The notes beneath the pieces were generated by a model. That model was not told the origin of the DNA. It worked only from the letters and a program-made list of their open reading frames with translations, and made no database searches. Below, one piece after another: positions 26,230 through 35,736 of a stretch of 64,000 bases of DNA (the first letter of the stretch is position 1; each line of letters begins with the position of its first letter). Origin of the DNA: Clostridiales bacterium (GTDB lineage Bacteria > Bacillota > Clostridia > Oscillospirales > Oscillospiraceae); assembly GCA_022775085.1 (NCBI GenBank), contig JALFJQ010000014.1, forward strand, positions 26,078 through 90,077, written 5' to 3'. The position numbers and the translations under genes were made by a program.

Positions 26230-26267
26230 GTCATTGCGAGGAGGGCGAAGCCCGACGTGGCAATCCG
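26230..26267 (-). repeat. interspersed palindromic repeat, family A copy 3
   Basis: Reverse-oriented copy beginning GTCATTGCG and ending GTGGCAATCCG, with centre GGGCGAAGCCC. It pairs with copy 4 about 45 bases away as a larger inverted repeat. Confidence 0.8.
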
Positions 26268-26311
26268 CATCCCCTTTGGCACTCCGATGATGAAGATTTT
26301 CCCAAGGAGAA

Positions 26312-26350
26312 CGGATTGCCACGCCAGCGTGCGCGCTGGCTCGCAATGAC
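26312..26350 (+). repeat. interspersed palindromic repeat, family A copy 4
   Basis: Forward copy CGGATTGCCAC to CGCAATGAC, centre CCAGCG/CGCTGG. Together copies 3 and 4 fill much of the 421-base gap between cbiM and prsW; nothing else is seen there apart from promoters. Confidence 0.85.
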
Positions 26351-26487
26351 ATTTTTCTTAGTCAGCGAAAGCACAACATCCCTGAGTAGTTCCATTCGAG
26401 GGGTCCAAAGGATGTACGATAACTACCCAGTGTTCGTAACGCATTGTCAGCGGCGACTCGCCGCACTGAAAGGGGTCGTGGTGAATC

Positions 26488-27222
26488 ATGTTCTATTTCC
26501 CTCTGTTCTGGGTCAGCCCGGTATTTTACCTGATGGCGATTTATGTGCTGGCGGCGGTGCTGCCCGCCGTTTTTCTCATGCGCTATGTGTATAAGCAAGA
26601 CAAAATTGAGCGGGAGCCGATCCCGCTGCTGGTGGGACTCATTGGCATGGGCATTTGGGCGGCGCTGGTGGCCATCGTGCTGGAAATGCTGGGCCAGTCC
26701 ATTCTGGACGCGCTGGTGGAGCCGGAGAACCCATATTATGTCTACCTCATGGCTTTTCTGGTGGTGGCAGCGGTGGAGGAGGGGACAAAGTTCTTCTTCC
26801 TGTACCGCAGAACATGGCGTGACCCCAATTTCAATTACCGCTTTGACGCCATCCTCTACGCCGTGTTCGTATCCCTGGGCTTTGCAGCCTTTGAGAACGT
26901 GAAGTATGTGTTCAGCTACGGCCTGTCCGTGGCCCTGCCGAGGGCAATCCTCGCGGTGCCGGGGCACATGGGCTTTGCGGTATTTATGGGCATCTTCTAC
27001 GGCAGGGCCAAACGGTGCAGCGACCGGGGCAACGGCTTTGGATGTAAATGCAATCTGATTCTGGGCTACCTGTTAGCGGTGTTCCTCCACGGAGTCTACG
27101 ACACCTGCTGTATGCTGGGCACGAACCAATCCACGCTGGTGTTTGTGGGCTTTGTGCTGGCTATGTATTTGATCGTTTTCTTCCTTCTCCGCCATGAATC
27201 CAGAACAGACCGGCCTGTGTGA
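26488..27222 (+). CDS. prsW: PrsW-family intramembrane metalloprotease
   Basis: A 244-residue integral membrane protein with about seven to eight helices. The PrsW signature residues are present: EEGTK (97-101), FENVKY (135-140), His160 in PGHMGFAVFMG, and His201 in HGVYD. In Bacillus, PrsW cuts an anti-sigma factor in response to envelope stress; a target here is unknown. GGTGA lies upstream of the ATG. It appears to be transcribed alone. Confidence 0.88.
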   Translation: MFYFPLFWVSPVFYLMAIYVLAAVLPAVFLMRYVYKQDKIEREPIPLLVGLIGMGIWAALVAIVLEMLGQSILDALVEPENPYYVYLMAFLVVAAVEEGTKFFFLYRRTWRDPNFNYRFDAILYAVFVSLGFAAFENVKYVFSYGLSVALPRAILAVPGHMGFAVFMGIFYGRAKRCSDRGNGFGCKCNLILGYLLAVFLHGVYDTCCMLGTNQSTLVFVGFVLAMYLIVFFLLRHESRTDRPV

Positions 27223-27326
27223 CGGAATATTGGCAGATTAGGATATACTGTTTTGACTTTTTGCTATAAGAAACCCGCCAATTTCCGGGGCGTAAATGTG
27301 AAAAATGGGGAAATGGAAATTCCCTA

Positions 27327-27355
27327 TTGTAAAAAATGTCGGATTGTGGTATAGT
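27327..27355 (+). promoter_or_regulatory. predicted promoter of gltBD
   Basis: TTGTAA and TATAGT are separated by 17 bases. The predicted transcript begins a few bases before a large hairpin. Confidence 0.7.
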
Positions 27356-27368
27356 AACCCCGAGAACA

Positions 27369-27420
27369 ATGGCGTTCCCAGTTGGACAAGTGCGTCCAAT
27401 TTGGGGACGCCATATTTTTT
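27369..27420 (+). terminator. attenuator-like hairpin in the gltB leader
   Basis: Long imperfect stem with perfect inner part TTGGAC/GTCCAA and outer parts ATGGCGT/ACGCCAT, followed by ATATTTTTTC. It sits between the promoter and the gltB start, so most transcripts could end here unless antitermination occurs. Confidence 0.75.
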
Positions 27421-27480
27421 CATCCGCGTTTTCGGACGGCAGCTCCGTGGCGCGAGAGAAATCCGAGAGGAGAAGAAGAT

Positions 27481-30400
27481 ATGGATAATTTCACCGAGCG
27501 CACGTCTCCCGCCGGACTGTATGACCCACGGTTCGAGCATGACAACTGCGGCATCGGCGCGGTGGTGGACATCAAGGGCCGCAAGAGCCACAAGACCCTT
27601 GACGACGCCCTGCAGATCGTGGAGCATCTGGAACACCGGGCCGGTAAGGACGCCGAGGGCAAAACCGGTGACGGCGTAGGTATTTTGCTGCAAATCGGCC
27701 ACAAATTCTTTACCAAGGCAGCTGCGGAAGTCGGTATTTCTCTGGGAAATGAGCGGGAGTACGGCATTGGTATGTTCTTCTTCCCTCAGGAGGAACTGCT
27801 CCGCAATCAGGCGAAGAAGCTGTTTGAGATCATCTGCAAGAAGGAGGGCCTGCCCTTCCTGGGCTGGCGGGAGGTTCCTACCTGTCCCGACGTGCTGGGA
27901 CACAAGGCGAGAGACTGTATGCCCAGCATCTGGCAGGGCTTTGTGGGCAAGCCTCAGCGGATGAAGGCCGGTATCGACTTCGACCGCAAGCTGTATGTTG
28001 CTCGCCGGGTCTTTGAGCAGTCCAATCAGGAGACTTACGTTTGCAGCCTGTCCAGCCGCACCATCGTGTATAAGGGTATGTTCCTGGTGAAGGAGCTGCG
28101 GCTGTTCTACCCCGATTTGCAGGACGAGGACTACGAGTCCGCCGTCGGCATGGTGCACAGCCGGTTCTCCACCAACACCTCCCCCAGTTGGAACCGTGCC
28201 CACCCCAACCGCTATATCCTGCACAACGGTGAGATCAACACCATCCGTGGTAACGTCGATACCATGCTGGCCCGTGAGGAGACCATCAGCAGTAAGTATT
28301 TGAAGGATGACATGACCAAGGTGCTGCCCATCGTCAATCAGGGCGGCTCTGACTCCGCTATGCTGGATAACACTTTGGAGTTCCTGCTGATGAACGGCAT
28401 GGAGCTGCCCCTGGCCGTTATGGTCACCATTCCCGAGCCTTGGAGCAACAACAAGAGCATGGATCCCAAGAAACGGGATTTCTACCAGTATTATGCCACC
28501 ATGCTGGAGCCTTGGGACGGCCCCGCCTCCATCCTGTTCAGCGATGGCGATGTGATGGGCGCGGTTCTCGACCGCAACGGCCTGCGCCCCAGCCGCTACT
28601 ACATCACCAAGGACGGACGACTGATTCTGTCCAGCGAGGTGGGCGTGCTGGACATCCCCCCCGAGGAGATTCTGCGCAAGGATCGTCTGCGCCCCGGCAA
28701 GATGCTGCTGGTGGACACCGTGAAGGGCGAACTGGTGGACGACGAGGCATTGAAGGCGGATTACGCCAGCCGCCAGCCCTACGGCGAGTGGCTGGACCGG
28801 AACCTTGTGAGCATGGATGACCTGAAAGTTCCCAACGAAAAGGTGCCGGAGCATACCCGGGAGGAACTGGTGCGGCTGCAGAAGGCCTTCGGCTACCGCT
28901 ATGAGGATGTCAGCACCATCATGCTGCAAATGGCGAAAAACGGCGGCGAGCCTGCCGGTGCCATGGGCAGCGACACGCCTCTCGCCGTGCTGAGCCACAC
29001 CCATCCTCCGCTGTTCGAATACTTCAAGCAGATGTTCGCGCAGGTCACGAACCCCCCAATCGACGCGCTGCGTGAAAAAATCGTCACCTCTACCACCATC
29101 TATGTTGGCGCGCAGGGCAACCTCCTGGAAGAAGCTGCCGATAACTGCAAGGTGCTGAAAATTGACAACCCCATTCTGACGGAGACCGACCTGATGAAGA
29201 TCAAGGCCATGAAGGTGCCCGGCTTCAAGGTGGTCACCGTCTCCATCTGCTACTATAAAAACACCTCTCTGGAAAAGGCCATTGACCGGCTGTTCGTGGA
29301 CGTTGACCGGGCCTACCGGGACGGGGCCAACATCCTGATCCTGTCCGACCGGGACATCGATGAATACCACGTGGCTATCCCCAGCCTGCTGGCGGTGGGC
29401 GCGGTGTCCAAGTATCTGGTGCGCACCCGCAAGCGCACCGCCATGGCGCTGATCCTCGAAAGCGGCGAGCCGAGACTGGTTCACGATTTCGCGACCTTGC
29501 TGGGTTACGGTGCCTGCGCCATCAATCCCTATCTGGCGCAGGAGAGCATCGGCAGCCTGATCCACGATGGGCTTTTGGAAAAGGACTACTATGCCGCCGT
29601 CAATGATTACGACAAGGCCGTGCTGGCGGGTATTGTGAAGATCGCCTCCAAAATGGGCATCTCCACCATCCAGTCCTATCAGGGCAGCCAGATTTTCGAG
29701 GCCGTGGGCATCAGCTCCGACGTCATCGACAAATATTTCACCAACACCGTCAGCCGGGTGGGCGGCATCACCCTGCTGGATATTCAGCAGGAGCTGGAAG
29801 ACCGGCACCGTCAGGCCTTTGACCCGCTGGGCCTGGACATCTACATGGATCTGCCCAGCACCGGTGCTCACAAGTTCCGCAGCGGCCCCGCGGCGGAGCA
29901 GCACCTGTACAATCCCCAGACCATCCACTTGCTTCAGCAGGCGGTCTGGACGGACGACTACGGCAAGTTCAAGCAGTACACCACTCTGGCGGCCAACGAA
30001 ACTGGCGACGATATGCACCTGAGAAGCCTGCTGGACTTTAACTATCCTGCCGAGGGCGTGCCCATTGAGGAAGTGGAGAGCGTCGAGTCCATCGTCAAGC
30101 GCTTCAAGACCGCCGCCATGAGCTACGGCGCTCTGTCTCAGGAGGCCCACGAGTGCATGGCCATCGCCATGAACCGCCTGGGCGGCAAGTCCAACACCGG
30201 CGAGGGCGGCGAAGCCGAGGAACGCTACGGCACCGAGCGCAACAGCGCCATCAAGCAGGTTGCCTCCGCCCGGTTCGGCGTTACCAGCAAGTATCTGGTG
30301 TCTGCCAAGGAGATTCAGATCAAAATGGCTCAGGGCGCAAAGCCCGGCGAGGGCGGTCAGCTTCCCGGCGCGAAGGTGTATCCCTGGGTCGCCAAGTGCC

Positions 30401-32034
30401 GCAACTCCACCACCGGCGTGGGCCTGATTTCTCCCCCGCCTCACCACGACATTTACTCCATCGAGGATCTGGCCCAGCTGATTTACGACCTGAAGTGCGC
30501 CAACCGCAAGGCTGCTATCAATGTCAAGCTGGTCAGCGAAGCGGGCGTCGGTACCATTGCCGCCGGCGTTGCCAAGGCCGGCGCGGAGGTCATCCTGATC
30601 TCCGGCTTTGACGGCGGCACCGGCGCGGCCTCCATCAATTCCTCCATCCACAACGCGGGCCTGCCCTGGGAACTGGGCATCGCGGAAGCCCATCAGTGCC
30701 TGATTATGAACGGCCTGCGCTCCCGGGTCCGTATCGAGTCCGACAGTAAGCTCATGTCCGGCCGTGACGTTGCTATTGCTGCCATGCTGGGCGCGGAGGA
30801 ATTCGGCTTCGGTACCGGCCCTCTGGTGGCTATGGGCTGCGTCATGATGCGGGTGTGCAATCTGGACACCTGCCCCATGGGAATCTGCACCCAGAACCCT
30901 GAACTGCGCAAGAAGTTCAAGGGCAAGCCAGAGCACGTCATGAACTTCATGAAGTTCATGGCCCAGGATTTGCGGGAATATATGGCAAAGCTGGGCGTGC
31001 GCACCGTGGAAGAGCTGGTGGGCCGTACCGACCTGCTGAAGGTCAAGCCCGCTGCCCCCGGCTCCCGGGCCAGCGAGATGGATCTGTCCGCACTGCTGCA
31101 CAATCCCCTTGTGGAAAATTCCAACGTCCACTTTGAGCCGAAAGCGGTCTACAACTTCGGTTTGGAGCAGACTCCCGATATGCAGATTCTCATGAAGAAG
31201 TTCAAAAAGAGCTTCGACATGGCGCAGCCCAAGCCCTCCACCATCACTGTGGAGGTGGGCAACACCGACCGAACCTTCGGCAGCATTTTCGGCAGCGAAA
31301 TTACCGCAAAATTCGGCAACACCCTGCCCGACGATACCTTCCATGTCATCTGCAACGGCTACGGCGGCCAGAGCTTCGGCGCCTTCATCCCCAAGGGCCT
31401 GACCCTGGAGCTGGTGGGCGATTGCAACGACTATCTGGGCAAGGGCCTGTCCGGCGGTAAGATCATCGTCTATCCGCCCAAGAACGTTACCTACGATCGC
31501 AGTGAGAATATTGTCATCGGCAATGTGGCTCTCTATGGCGCCACCGGCGGCAAGGCCTTCATCAGCGGCGTGGCGGGCGAGCGGTTCTGCGTCCGCAACT
31601 CCGGCGCGACGGCTGTCGTGGAGGGCGTGGGCGACCACGGCTGTGAGTACATGACCGGCGGCACCGTGGTGGTGTTGGGCAAGACCGGCAAAAACTTCGC
31701 CGCGGGCATGAGCGGCGGCATCGCCTACGTGCTGGACGAGGACTGGGATTTCTACCAGCGGGTCAACAAGGACATGGTGAGTCTGGAACCCGTGGAGCAT
31801 AAGTATGACGTGTCTCTCCTGAAAGACCTGATCCGGGAGCACGTGGAAGCCACCGGCTCTCCCAGGGGCAAGGAAATTCTGGACAACTTTGGCGCTTATC
31901 TGCACAAGTTCAAGAAGGTTCTGCCCCACGACTACGACAAGATGCTCCGGCTCATTGCCCAGATGGAAGAAAAGGGCGAGGACAGCGAGCAGGCCCAGAT
32001 CGAGGCGTTCTACGCCATGAAAAACGCGAAGTAA
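27481..32034 (+). CDS. gltB: glutamate synthase large subunit
   Basis: Makes two glutamates from glutamine and 2-oxoglutarate. The 1517-residue protein follows the family order: N-terminal glutaminase with FEHDNCGIGAVVD, where the Cys becomes the nucleophile after cleavage; a central domain; the FMN domain with SYGALSQEAHECMA and GGEAEERYG; the 3Fe-4S motif CNLDTCPMGICT; and the C-terminal beta-helix with GATGGKAFISGVAGERF. The ATG at 27481 is used, after GAGAGGAGAAG. gltD follows 14 bases later. Confidence 0.98.
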   Translation: MDNFTERTSPAGLYDPRFEHDNCGIGAVVDIKGRKSHKTLDDALQIVEHLEHRAGKDAEGKTGDGVGILLQIGHKFFTKAAAEVGISLGNEREYGIGMFFFPQEELLRNQAKKLFEIICKKEGLPFLGWREVPTCPDVLGHKARDCMPSIWQGFVGKPQRMKAGIDFDRKLYVARRVFEQSNQETYVCSLSSRTIVYKGMFLVKELRLFYPDLQDEDYESAVGMVHSRFSTNTSPSWNRAHPNRYILHNGEINTIRGNVDTMLAREETISSKYLKDDMTKVLPIVNQGGSDSAMLDNTLEFLLMNGMELPLAVMVTIPEPWSNNKSMDPKKRDFYQYYATMLEPWDGPASILFSDGDVMGAVLDRNGLRPSRYYITKDGRLILSSEVGVLDIPPEEILRKDRLRPGKMLLVDTVKGELVDDEALKADYASRQPYGEWLDRNLVSMDDLKVPNEKVPEHTREELVRLQKAFGYRYEDVSTIMLQMAKNGGEPAGAMGSDTPLAVLSHTHPPLFEYFKQMFAQVTNPPIDALREKIVTSTTIYVGAQGNLLEEAADNCKVLKIDNPILTETDLMKIKAMKVPGFKVVTVSICYYKNTSLEKAIDRLFVDVDRAYRDGANILILSDRDIDEYHVAIPSLLAVGAVSKYLVRTRKRTAMALILESGEPRLVHDFATLLGYGACAINPYLAQESIGSLIHDGLLEKDYYAAVNDYDKAVLAGIVKIASKMGISTIQSYQGSQIFEAVGISSDVIDKYFTNTVSRVGGITLLDIQQELEDRHRQAFDPLGLDIYMDLPSTGAHKFRSGPAAEQHLYNPQTIHLLQQAVWTDDYGKFKQYTTLAANETGDDMHLRSLLDFNYPAEGVPIEEVESVESIVKRFKTAAMSYGALSQEAHECMAIAMNRLGGKSNTGEGGEAEERYGTERNSAIKQVASARFGVTSKYLVSAKEIQIKMAQGAKPGEGGQLPGAKVYPWVAKCRNSTTGVGLISPPPHHDIYSIEDLAQLIYDLKCANRKAAINVKLVSEAGVGTIAAGVAKAGAEVILISGFDGGTGAASINSSIHNAGLPWELGIAEAHQCLIMNGLRSRVRIESDSKLMSGRDVAIAAMLGAEEFGFGTGPLVAMGCVMMRVCNLDTCPMGICTQNPELRKKFKGKPEHVMNFMKFMAQDLREYMAKLGVRTVEELVGRTDLLKVKPAAPGSRASEMDLSALLHNPLVENSNVHFEPKAVYNFGLEQTPDMQILMKKFKKSFDMAQPKPSTITVEVGNTDRTFGSIFGSEITAKFGNTLPDDTFHVICNGYGGQSFGAFIPKGLTLELVGDCNDYLGKGLSGGKIIVYPPKNVTYDRSENIVIGNVALYGATGGKAFISGVAGERFCVRNSGATAVVEGVGDHGCEYMTGGTVVVLGKTGKNFAAGMSGGIAYVLDEDWDFYQRVNKDMVSLEPVEHKYDVSLLKDLIREHVEATGSPRGKEILDNFGAYLHKFKKVLPHDYDKMLRLIAQMEEKGEDSEQAQIEAFYAMKNAK

Positions 32035-32048
32035 GGAGGCGGACAAAA

Positions 32049-33521
32049 ATGGGAAAGCCTACAGGATTTATGGAAATCAACCGGCAGGTCAGCCATGAGC
32101 TGCCTCCGGAGGAGCGTACCAAGAACTTTAATGAATTTCACATCCCTCTGCACCCCGACGAGCAGCAGGCCCAGGGCGCGCGCTGCATGGACTGCGGCGT
32201 GCCCTTCTGCCAGAGCGGTATGCTGCTGGGCGGAATGTTCAGTGGATGCCCCCTGAATAACCTGATCCCCGAGTGGAACGACCTTGTTTACCGGGGCCAG
32301 TGGGATCTGGCGGTGAAGCGGCTGATTGCCACCAACCGCTACCCCGAATTCACCAGCCGGGTGTGCCCCGCCCTGTGCGAGGCTGCCTGCACCTGCGGCA
32401 TGACCACGGGAAACCCCGTCACCGTCAAGGAAAACGAGCGGGCTGTGGTAGAGTATGGCTACGAAAGCGGCACCATTCACGCCGTGCCGCCTCCATCCCG
32501 CACGGGCAAGCGGGTGGCGGTGGTGGGCACCGGCCCCTCCGGCCTGTCCGTTGCTGACCTTCTCAACAAGCGGGGCCACAAGGTGACCATGTACGAGCGC
32601 AGTGACCGTGTCGGCGGATTGCTGATGTACGGCATCCCCAACATGAAGCTGGAAAAGTGGGTCATCGACCGTCGGGTGGATATTCTCAAGGAAGAGGGTA
32701 TCGAGTTTAAGACCAGCGTGGACGTGGGCAGGGATATTACTGCGGAGGAGCTGGAAAGCAAGTATGACGCGGTGGTGCTGTGCTGCGGTGCCAAGCAGCC
32801 CCGTGACATCGGCGCACCGGGCCGGGATGCCGAGGGGATCTACTTCGCCGTGGATTACCTCAGCAGCGTCACCAAGAGCCTGCTGGACTCCAATTTTGCC
32901 GACGGAAAGGCCATCACCGCCGCAGGCAAGAAGGTGCTGGTCATTGGCGGCGGCGACACGGGCAACGACTGCGTAGGCACCGCCATCCGTCAGGGCTGCA
33001 CCTCTGTGACCCAGCTGGAAATGATGCCCTGTCCGCCCACCTGCCGAGCCCCCGGCAACGATTGGCCCGAGTGGCCCCGGGTGCTGAAAACCGACTACGG
33101 CCAGCAGGAGGCCATCGACAAGTTTGGCTGTGACCCCCGGCTGTACAAGACCACCGTCAAGGAGTTCTACAAGAACGAGGCGGGGCAGGTCTGCGGCGCC
33201 CTGATCGCCAAGCTGGAAAGCCAGGTGGTGGACGGCCGGCGCATGATGGTGCCCACCGGCGAGGAATTCGCCATCGAGTGCGACCTGGTTCTCATCGCCG
33301 CCGGATTTACCGGCTGCGAGAGCTATGTTGCCGAGGCCTTCGGCGTGGACATGACCCCCAGAGGCACCGTGGCAGATAAAAAGTACGCCACCAGCCGGCC
33401 CGGTGTCTTTGCCTGCGGCGATATGCGCCGGGGCCAGAGCCTTGTGGTCTGGGCACTGCGGGAGGGCAGGGATACTGCCGCCGTGGTGGATGAATACCTG
33501 ATGGGTTATACGAACCTGTAA
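32049..33521 (+). CDS. gltD: glutamate synthase small subunit
   Basis: NADPH-oxidising partner that feeds electrons to GltB. The 490-residue protein has N-terminal cysteines for 4Fe-4S clusters (ARCMDCGVPFC, SRVCPALCEAACTC), an FAD-binding loop VAVVGTGPSGLSVADLL and a second nucleotide-binding loop VLVIGGGDTGNDCVGTA. The AAGGAGG site overlaps the gltB stop region. A strong terminator follows. Confidence 0.98.
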   Translation: MGKPTGFMEINRQVSHELPPEERTKNFNEFHIPLHPDEQQAQGARCMDCGVPFCQSGMLLGGMFSGCPLNNLIPEWNDLVYRGQWDLAVKRLIATNRYPEFTSRVCPALCEAACTCGMTTGNPVTVKENERAVVEYGYESGTIHAVPPPSRTGKRVAVVGTGPSGLSVADLLNKRGHKVTMYERSDRVGGLLMYGIPNMKLEKWVIDRRVDILKEEGIEFKTSVDVGRDITAEELESKYDAVVLCCGAKQPRDIGAPGRDAEGIYFAVDYLSSVTKSLLDSNFADGKAITAAGKKVLVIGGGDTGNDCVGTAIRQGCTSVTQLEMMPCPPTCRAPGNDWPEWPRVLKTDYGQQEAIDKFGCDPRLYKTTVKEFYKNEAGQVCGALIAKLESQVVDGRRMMVPTGEEFAIECDLVLIAAGFTGCESYVAEAFGVDMTPRGTVADKKYATSRPGVFACGDMRRGQSLVVWALREGRDTAAVVDEYLMGYTNL

Positions 33522-33526
33522 CCCTG

Positions 33527-33557
33527 TGCCCCCGGGTTGAAAGCCCGGGGGCATTTC
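33527..33557 (+). terminator. terminator after gltBD
   Basis: Stem TGCCCCCGGG/CCCGGGGGCA with loop TTGAAAG, then TTTCT. Confidence 0.88.
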
Positions 33558-33563
33558 TGCCCC

Positions 33564-33591
33564 TTGCAAAACAGGCAAAAACTGCTATAAT
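33564..33591 (+). promoter_or_regulatory. predicted promoter of the esterase gene
   Basis: TTGCAA and TATAAT are separated by 16 bases, 31 bases before the ATG. Confidence 0.7.
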
Positions 33592-33622
33592 ATACCAAAA
33601 ACCAAAGCAAGAGGAGGAAGCC

Positions 33623-34393
33623 ATGGTCATTAAGCGGGATTTTGATTATTACGGCTCCAACCGGCCCCTGCATATTTATCTGCCGGAGGGCTACGACCAG
33701 TCCGGCGAGCGTTACCCGGTGATGTACTTTTTCGATGGGCATAACCTGTTCTACGACAGTGACGCTACCTACGGCAAAAGCTGGGGGCTGAAAACCTTTC
33801 TGGACAGCTGGAACAAGAGAATGATCGTGGTGGGCATGGAGTGCAGCCATGTGGGCAATGAGCGGTTGGAGGAATACCTGCCGTACCCTGCCACCACAAA
33901 TGCCTTCGGCCCCCTGGCGGTGAAGGGAAACGAGACACTGGAATGGATTGTCAATGCGGTGAAGCCCGTGATCGACCGGGAATACCGTACCTACCCCTTC
34001 CGGGAGTGCACGGGCATTGCCGGCTCCAGCATGGGCGGCCTGATGGCGATCCGGGGAATTTTGAAGTATAATTCTGTTTTTTCCAAGGCGGCCTGTGTAT
34101 CCAGCGCCATCGGGTTCTGCCCGGAGTCGGTGATGGCGGATGTGTATGGCAGACGGATCAACCCGGATACGCGGGTATATCTGTCTTGGGGCTCAATGGA
34201 GGCCTGGGGCAAGCATGATCCCTGGCACGAGGATCCCCGCAGCGCATCCTACCGCTGGAATCACGCCATAGCCAAGCAGATCGAGGCCTGCGGCGGTACT
34301 GCCTGGGCTTACTGCCAGGAGGGAGGCGGACACCGTGAAGCCGACTGGGAAAAGCAGGTGTCCGGCTTTATGGATTTCCTCTGGATGCGGTAA
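33623..34393 (+). CDS. alpha/beta-hydrolase esterase (EsteraseD/Fes type)
   Basis: A 256-residue soluble hydrolase of the esterase-D/enterochelin-esterase group. It has RPLHIYLPEGYDQSGERYPV then MYFFDGHNLF, the nucleophile elbow GIAGSSMGGLMA with the likely catalytic Ser, and the final His in GGGHREADW. There is no signal peptide. GAGGAGG lies upstream of the ATG. It is transcribed alone; the substrate is unknown. Confidence 0.88.
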   Translation: MVIKRDFDYYGSNRPLHIYLPEGYDQSGERYPVMYFFDGHNLFYDSDATYGKSWGLKTFLDSWNKRMIVVGMECSHVGNERLEEYLPYPATTNAFGPLAVKGNETLEWIVNAVKPVIDREYRTYPFRECTGIAGSSMGGLMAIRGILKYNSVFSKAACVSSAIGFCPESVMADVYGRRINPDTRVYLSWGSMEAWGKHDPWHEDPRSASYRWNHAIAKQIEACGGTAWAYCQEGGGHREADWEKQVSGFMDFLWMR

Positions 34394-34487
34394 CAATGAG
34401 ACGGACACAATGAAATAACTGGCATTTTCCATTCATTTTCCAGCTGACAGCGGCTATTTTTCGGCGGTTTTTCCCAAGGCTCGACGG

Positions 34488-34516
34488 TTGACAACTTTTT
34501 TCCTCCGGTGATAAAT
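34488..34516 (+). promoter_or_regulatory. predicted promoter before the ATP-grasp gene
   Basis: TTGACA followed after 17 bases by ATAAAT. An intrinsic terminator starts about 18 bases downstream. Confidence 0.5.
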
Positions 34517-34533
34517 AGTTTCGCAAAAGTAAA

Positions 34534-34568
34534 GGCGCTTTTTCCCTACGGGAAAGAAGCGCCTTTTT
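34534..34568 (+). terminator. terminator hairpin in the ATP-grasp leader
   Basis: Stem GGCGCTTTTTCCC/GGAAAGAAGCGCC with loop TACG, then TTTTT. It lies between the predicted promoter and the next start, so it could act as an attenuator, or end transcripts coming from the esterase. Confidence 0.8.
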
Positions 34569-34590
34569 CGTTATATGGAGGGAGAAGCCT

Positions 34591-35736
34591 ATGGATGGAC
34601 TCATTGCGCACAGCGAGACGATCAATAAACTGCTTGCCCGTTACGGCGTCAAATTCGGAATCTACAAAAACGGCGAATTCAAGGAGCAGCTGTTCCCCTT
34701 TGACCCCATCCCCCGGGTCATCGGCCACGAGGAATTTGCGTACCTCGAAAAGGGTCTGAAGCAGCGGGTGGACGCCCTGAACTGCTTCCTGCGGGATATT
34801 TACGGCAAAAAGCAGATCATTCGCGACGGAGTCATTCCTGAGGAATTTGTGTTTTCCGCCAAGGGCTATCTGCCGCCCTGCGACGGGGTGGTGCCTCCCA
34901 AGGGGATTTACAGCCACATCTCCGGCATCGATCTGGTGCAGTCGAAAAATGACAGCTGGTACATTCTGGAGGACAATCTGCGTGTGCCCTCCGGCGCGTC
35001 CTACCCCATGATCGCCCGGGAATTCCAGCGCAAGAGCGCCCCGACAACGTTCCTGCACAACAGCGTCATCGACAACCGGAACTATGCCCAGATGCTGAAA
35101 GGCGTCATGGACAATGTGAACACCGGCGGCATTAACGTGATCCTGTCTCCGGGCCGGTACAACGCCGCGTTCTTTGAGCACTCCTACCTGGCCGAGCGTA
35201 CCGGGGCGGTGCTGACCACCGGCAGCGATCTGGTCTGCGAGAACGACAATCTCTACTATGTGGATTACGAGGGCAAAAAGCGCCGGGTGGGTGCGGTGTA
35301 CCGCCGGATTTCCGACGAGTATCTTGACCCCATGACCTTCTGCGAGGAATCCGTCATCGGCATTCCCCATGTTTTTGAGGCTTATAAGAAGGGCAACGTG
35401 GCCTTGCTGAACGCGCCAGGCAACGGCGTGGCCGATGACAAGGGCATCTACTATTTCGTCCCCAAAATGATCCGCTACTACCTGGGAGAGGACGCCATTC
35501 TGCAGAACGCTCCCACCTATCTTCCCTTCTATGCGGAGGACATGAAGTACACTTTGGATCATTTCGATAATCTTGTTATCAAGGACGTGGCGGAGGCCGG
35601 CGGCTACGGCGTGGTCTTCGGCAACAGCCTGACAAAGGAGCAGAAGGCAGACTTTACCTCTGCTCCCAGTTCATCCGCATCTTCACCCGGCTTGAGGAGC
35701 AGGGAAAAATTTGCCCGGGTAAGTCCATTCTGGTAA
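34591..35736 (+). pseudogene. circularly permuted ATP-grasp protein, 3'-truncated
   Basis: Residues 1 to about 353 read as a circularly permuted (type 2) ATP-grasp protein: FPFDPIPRVIGHEEFAYLEK, ISGIDLVQSKNDSWYILEDN, LRVPSGASYPMIAREF, and IKDVAEAGGYGVVFGNSLTK near the break. The normal C-terminal part, which carries further ATP-grasp residues, is missing. After about base 35,655 the frame is nonsense (SAPSSSASSPGLRSREKF) and ends at 35736. The same DNA read in another frame continues as a different protein, so a deletion appears to have joined two genes. GGAGGGAG precedes the ATG. Confidence 0.8.

Noticed and set aside
27238..32046. A very long open frame (about 1600 codons) on the minus strand
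   Set aside because: It lies opposite gltB, whose motifs are complete. The antisense frame has low-complexity Gly/His/Leu/Val composition with no domain or ribosome site; it is a by-product of GC-rich codon bias.
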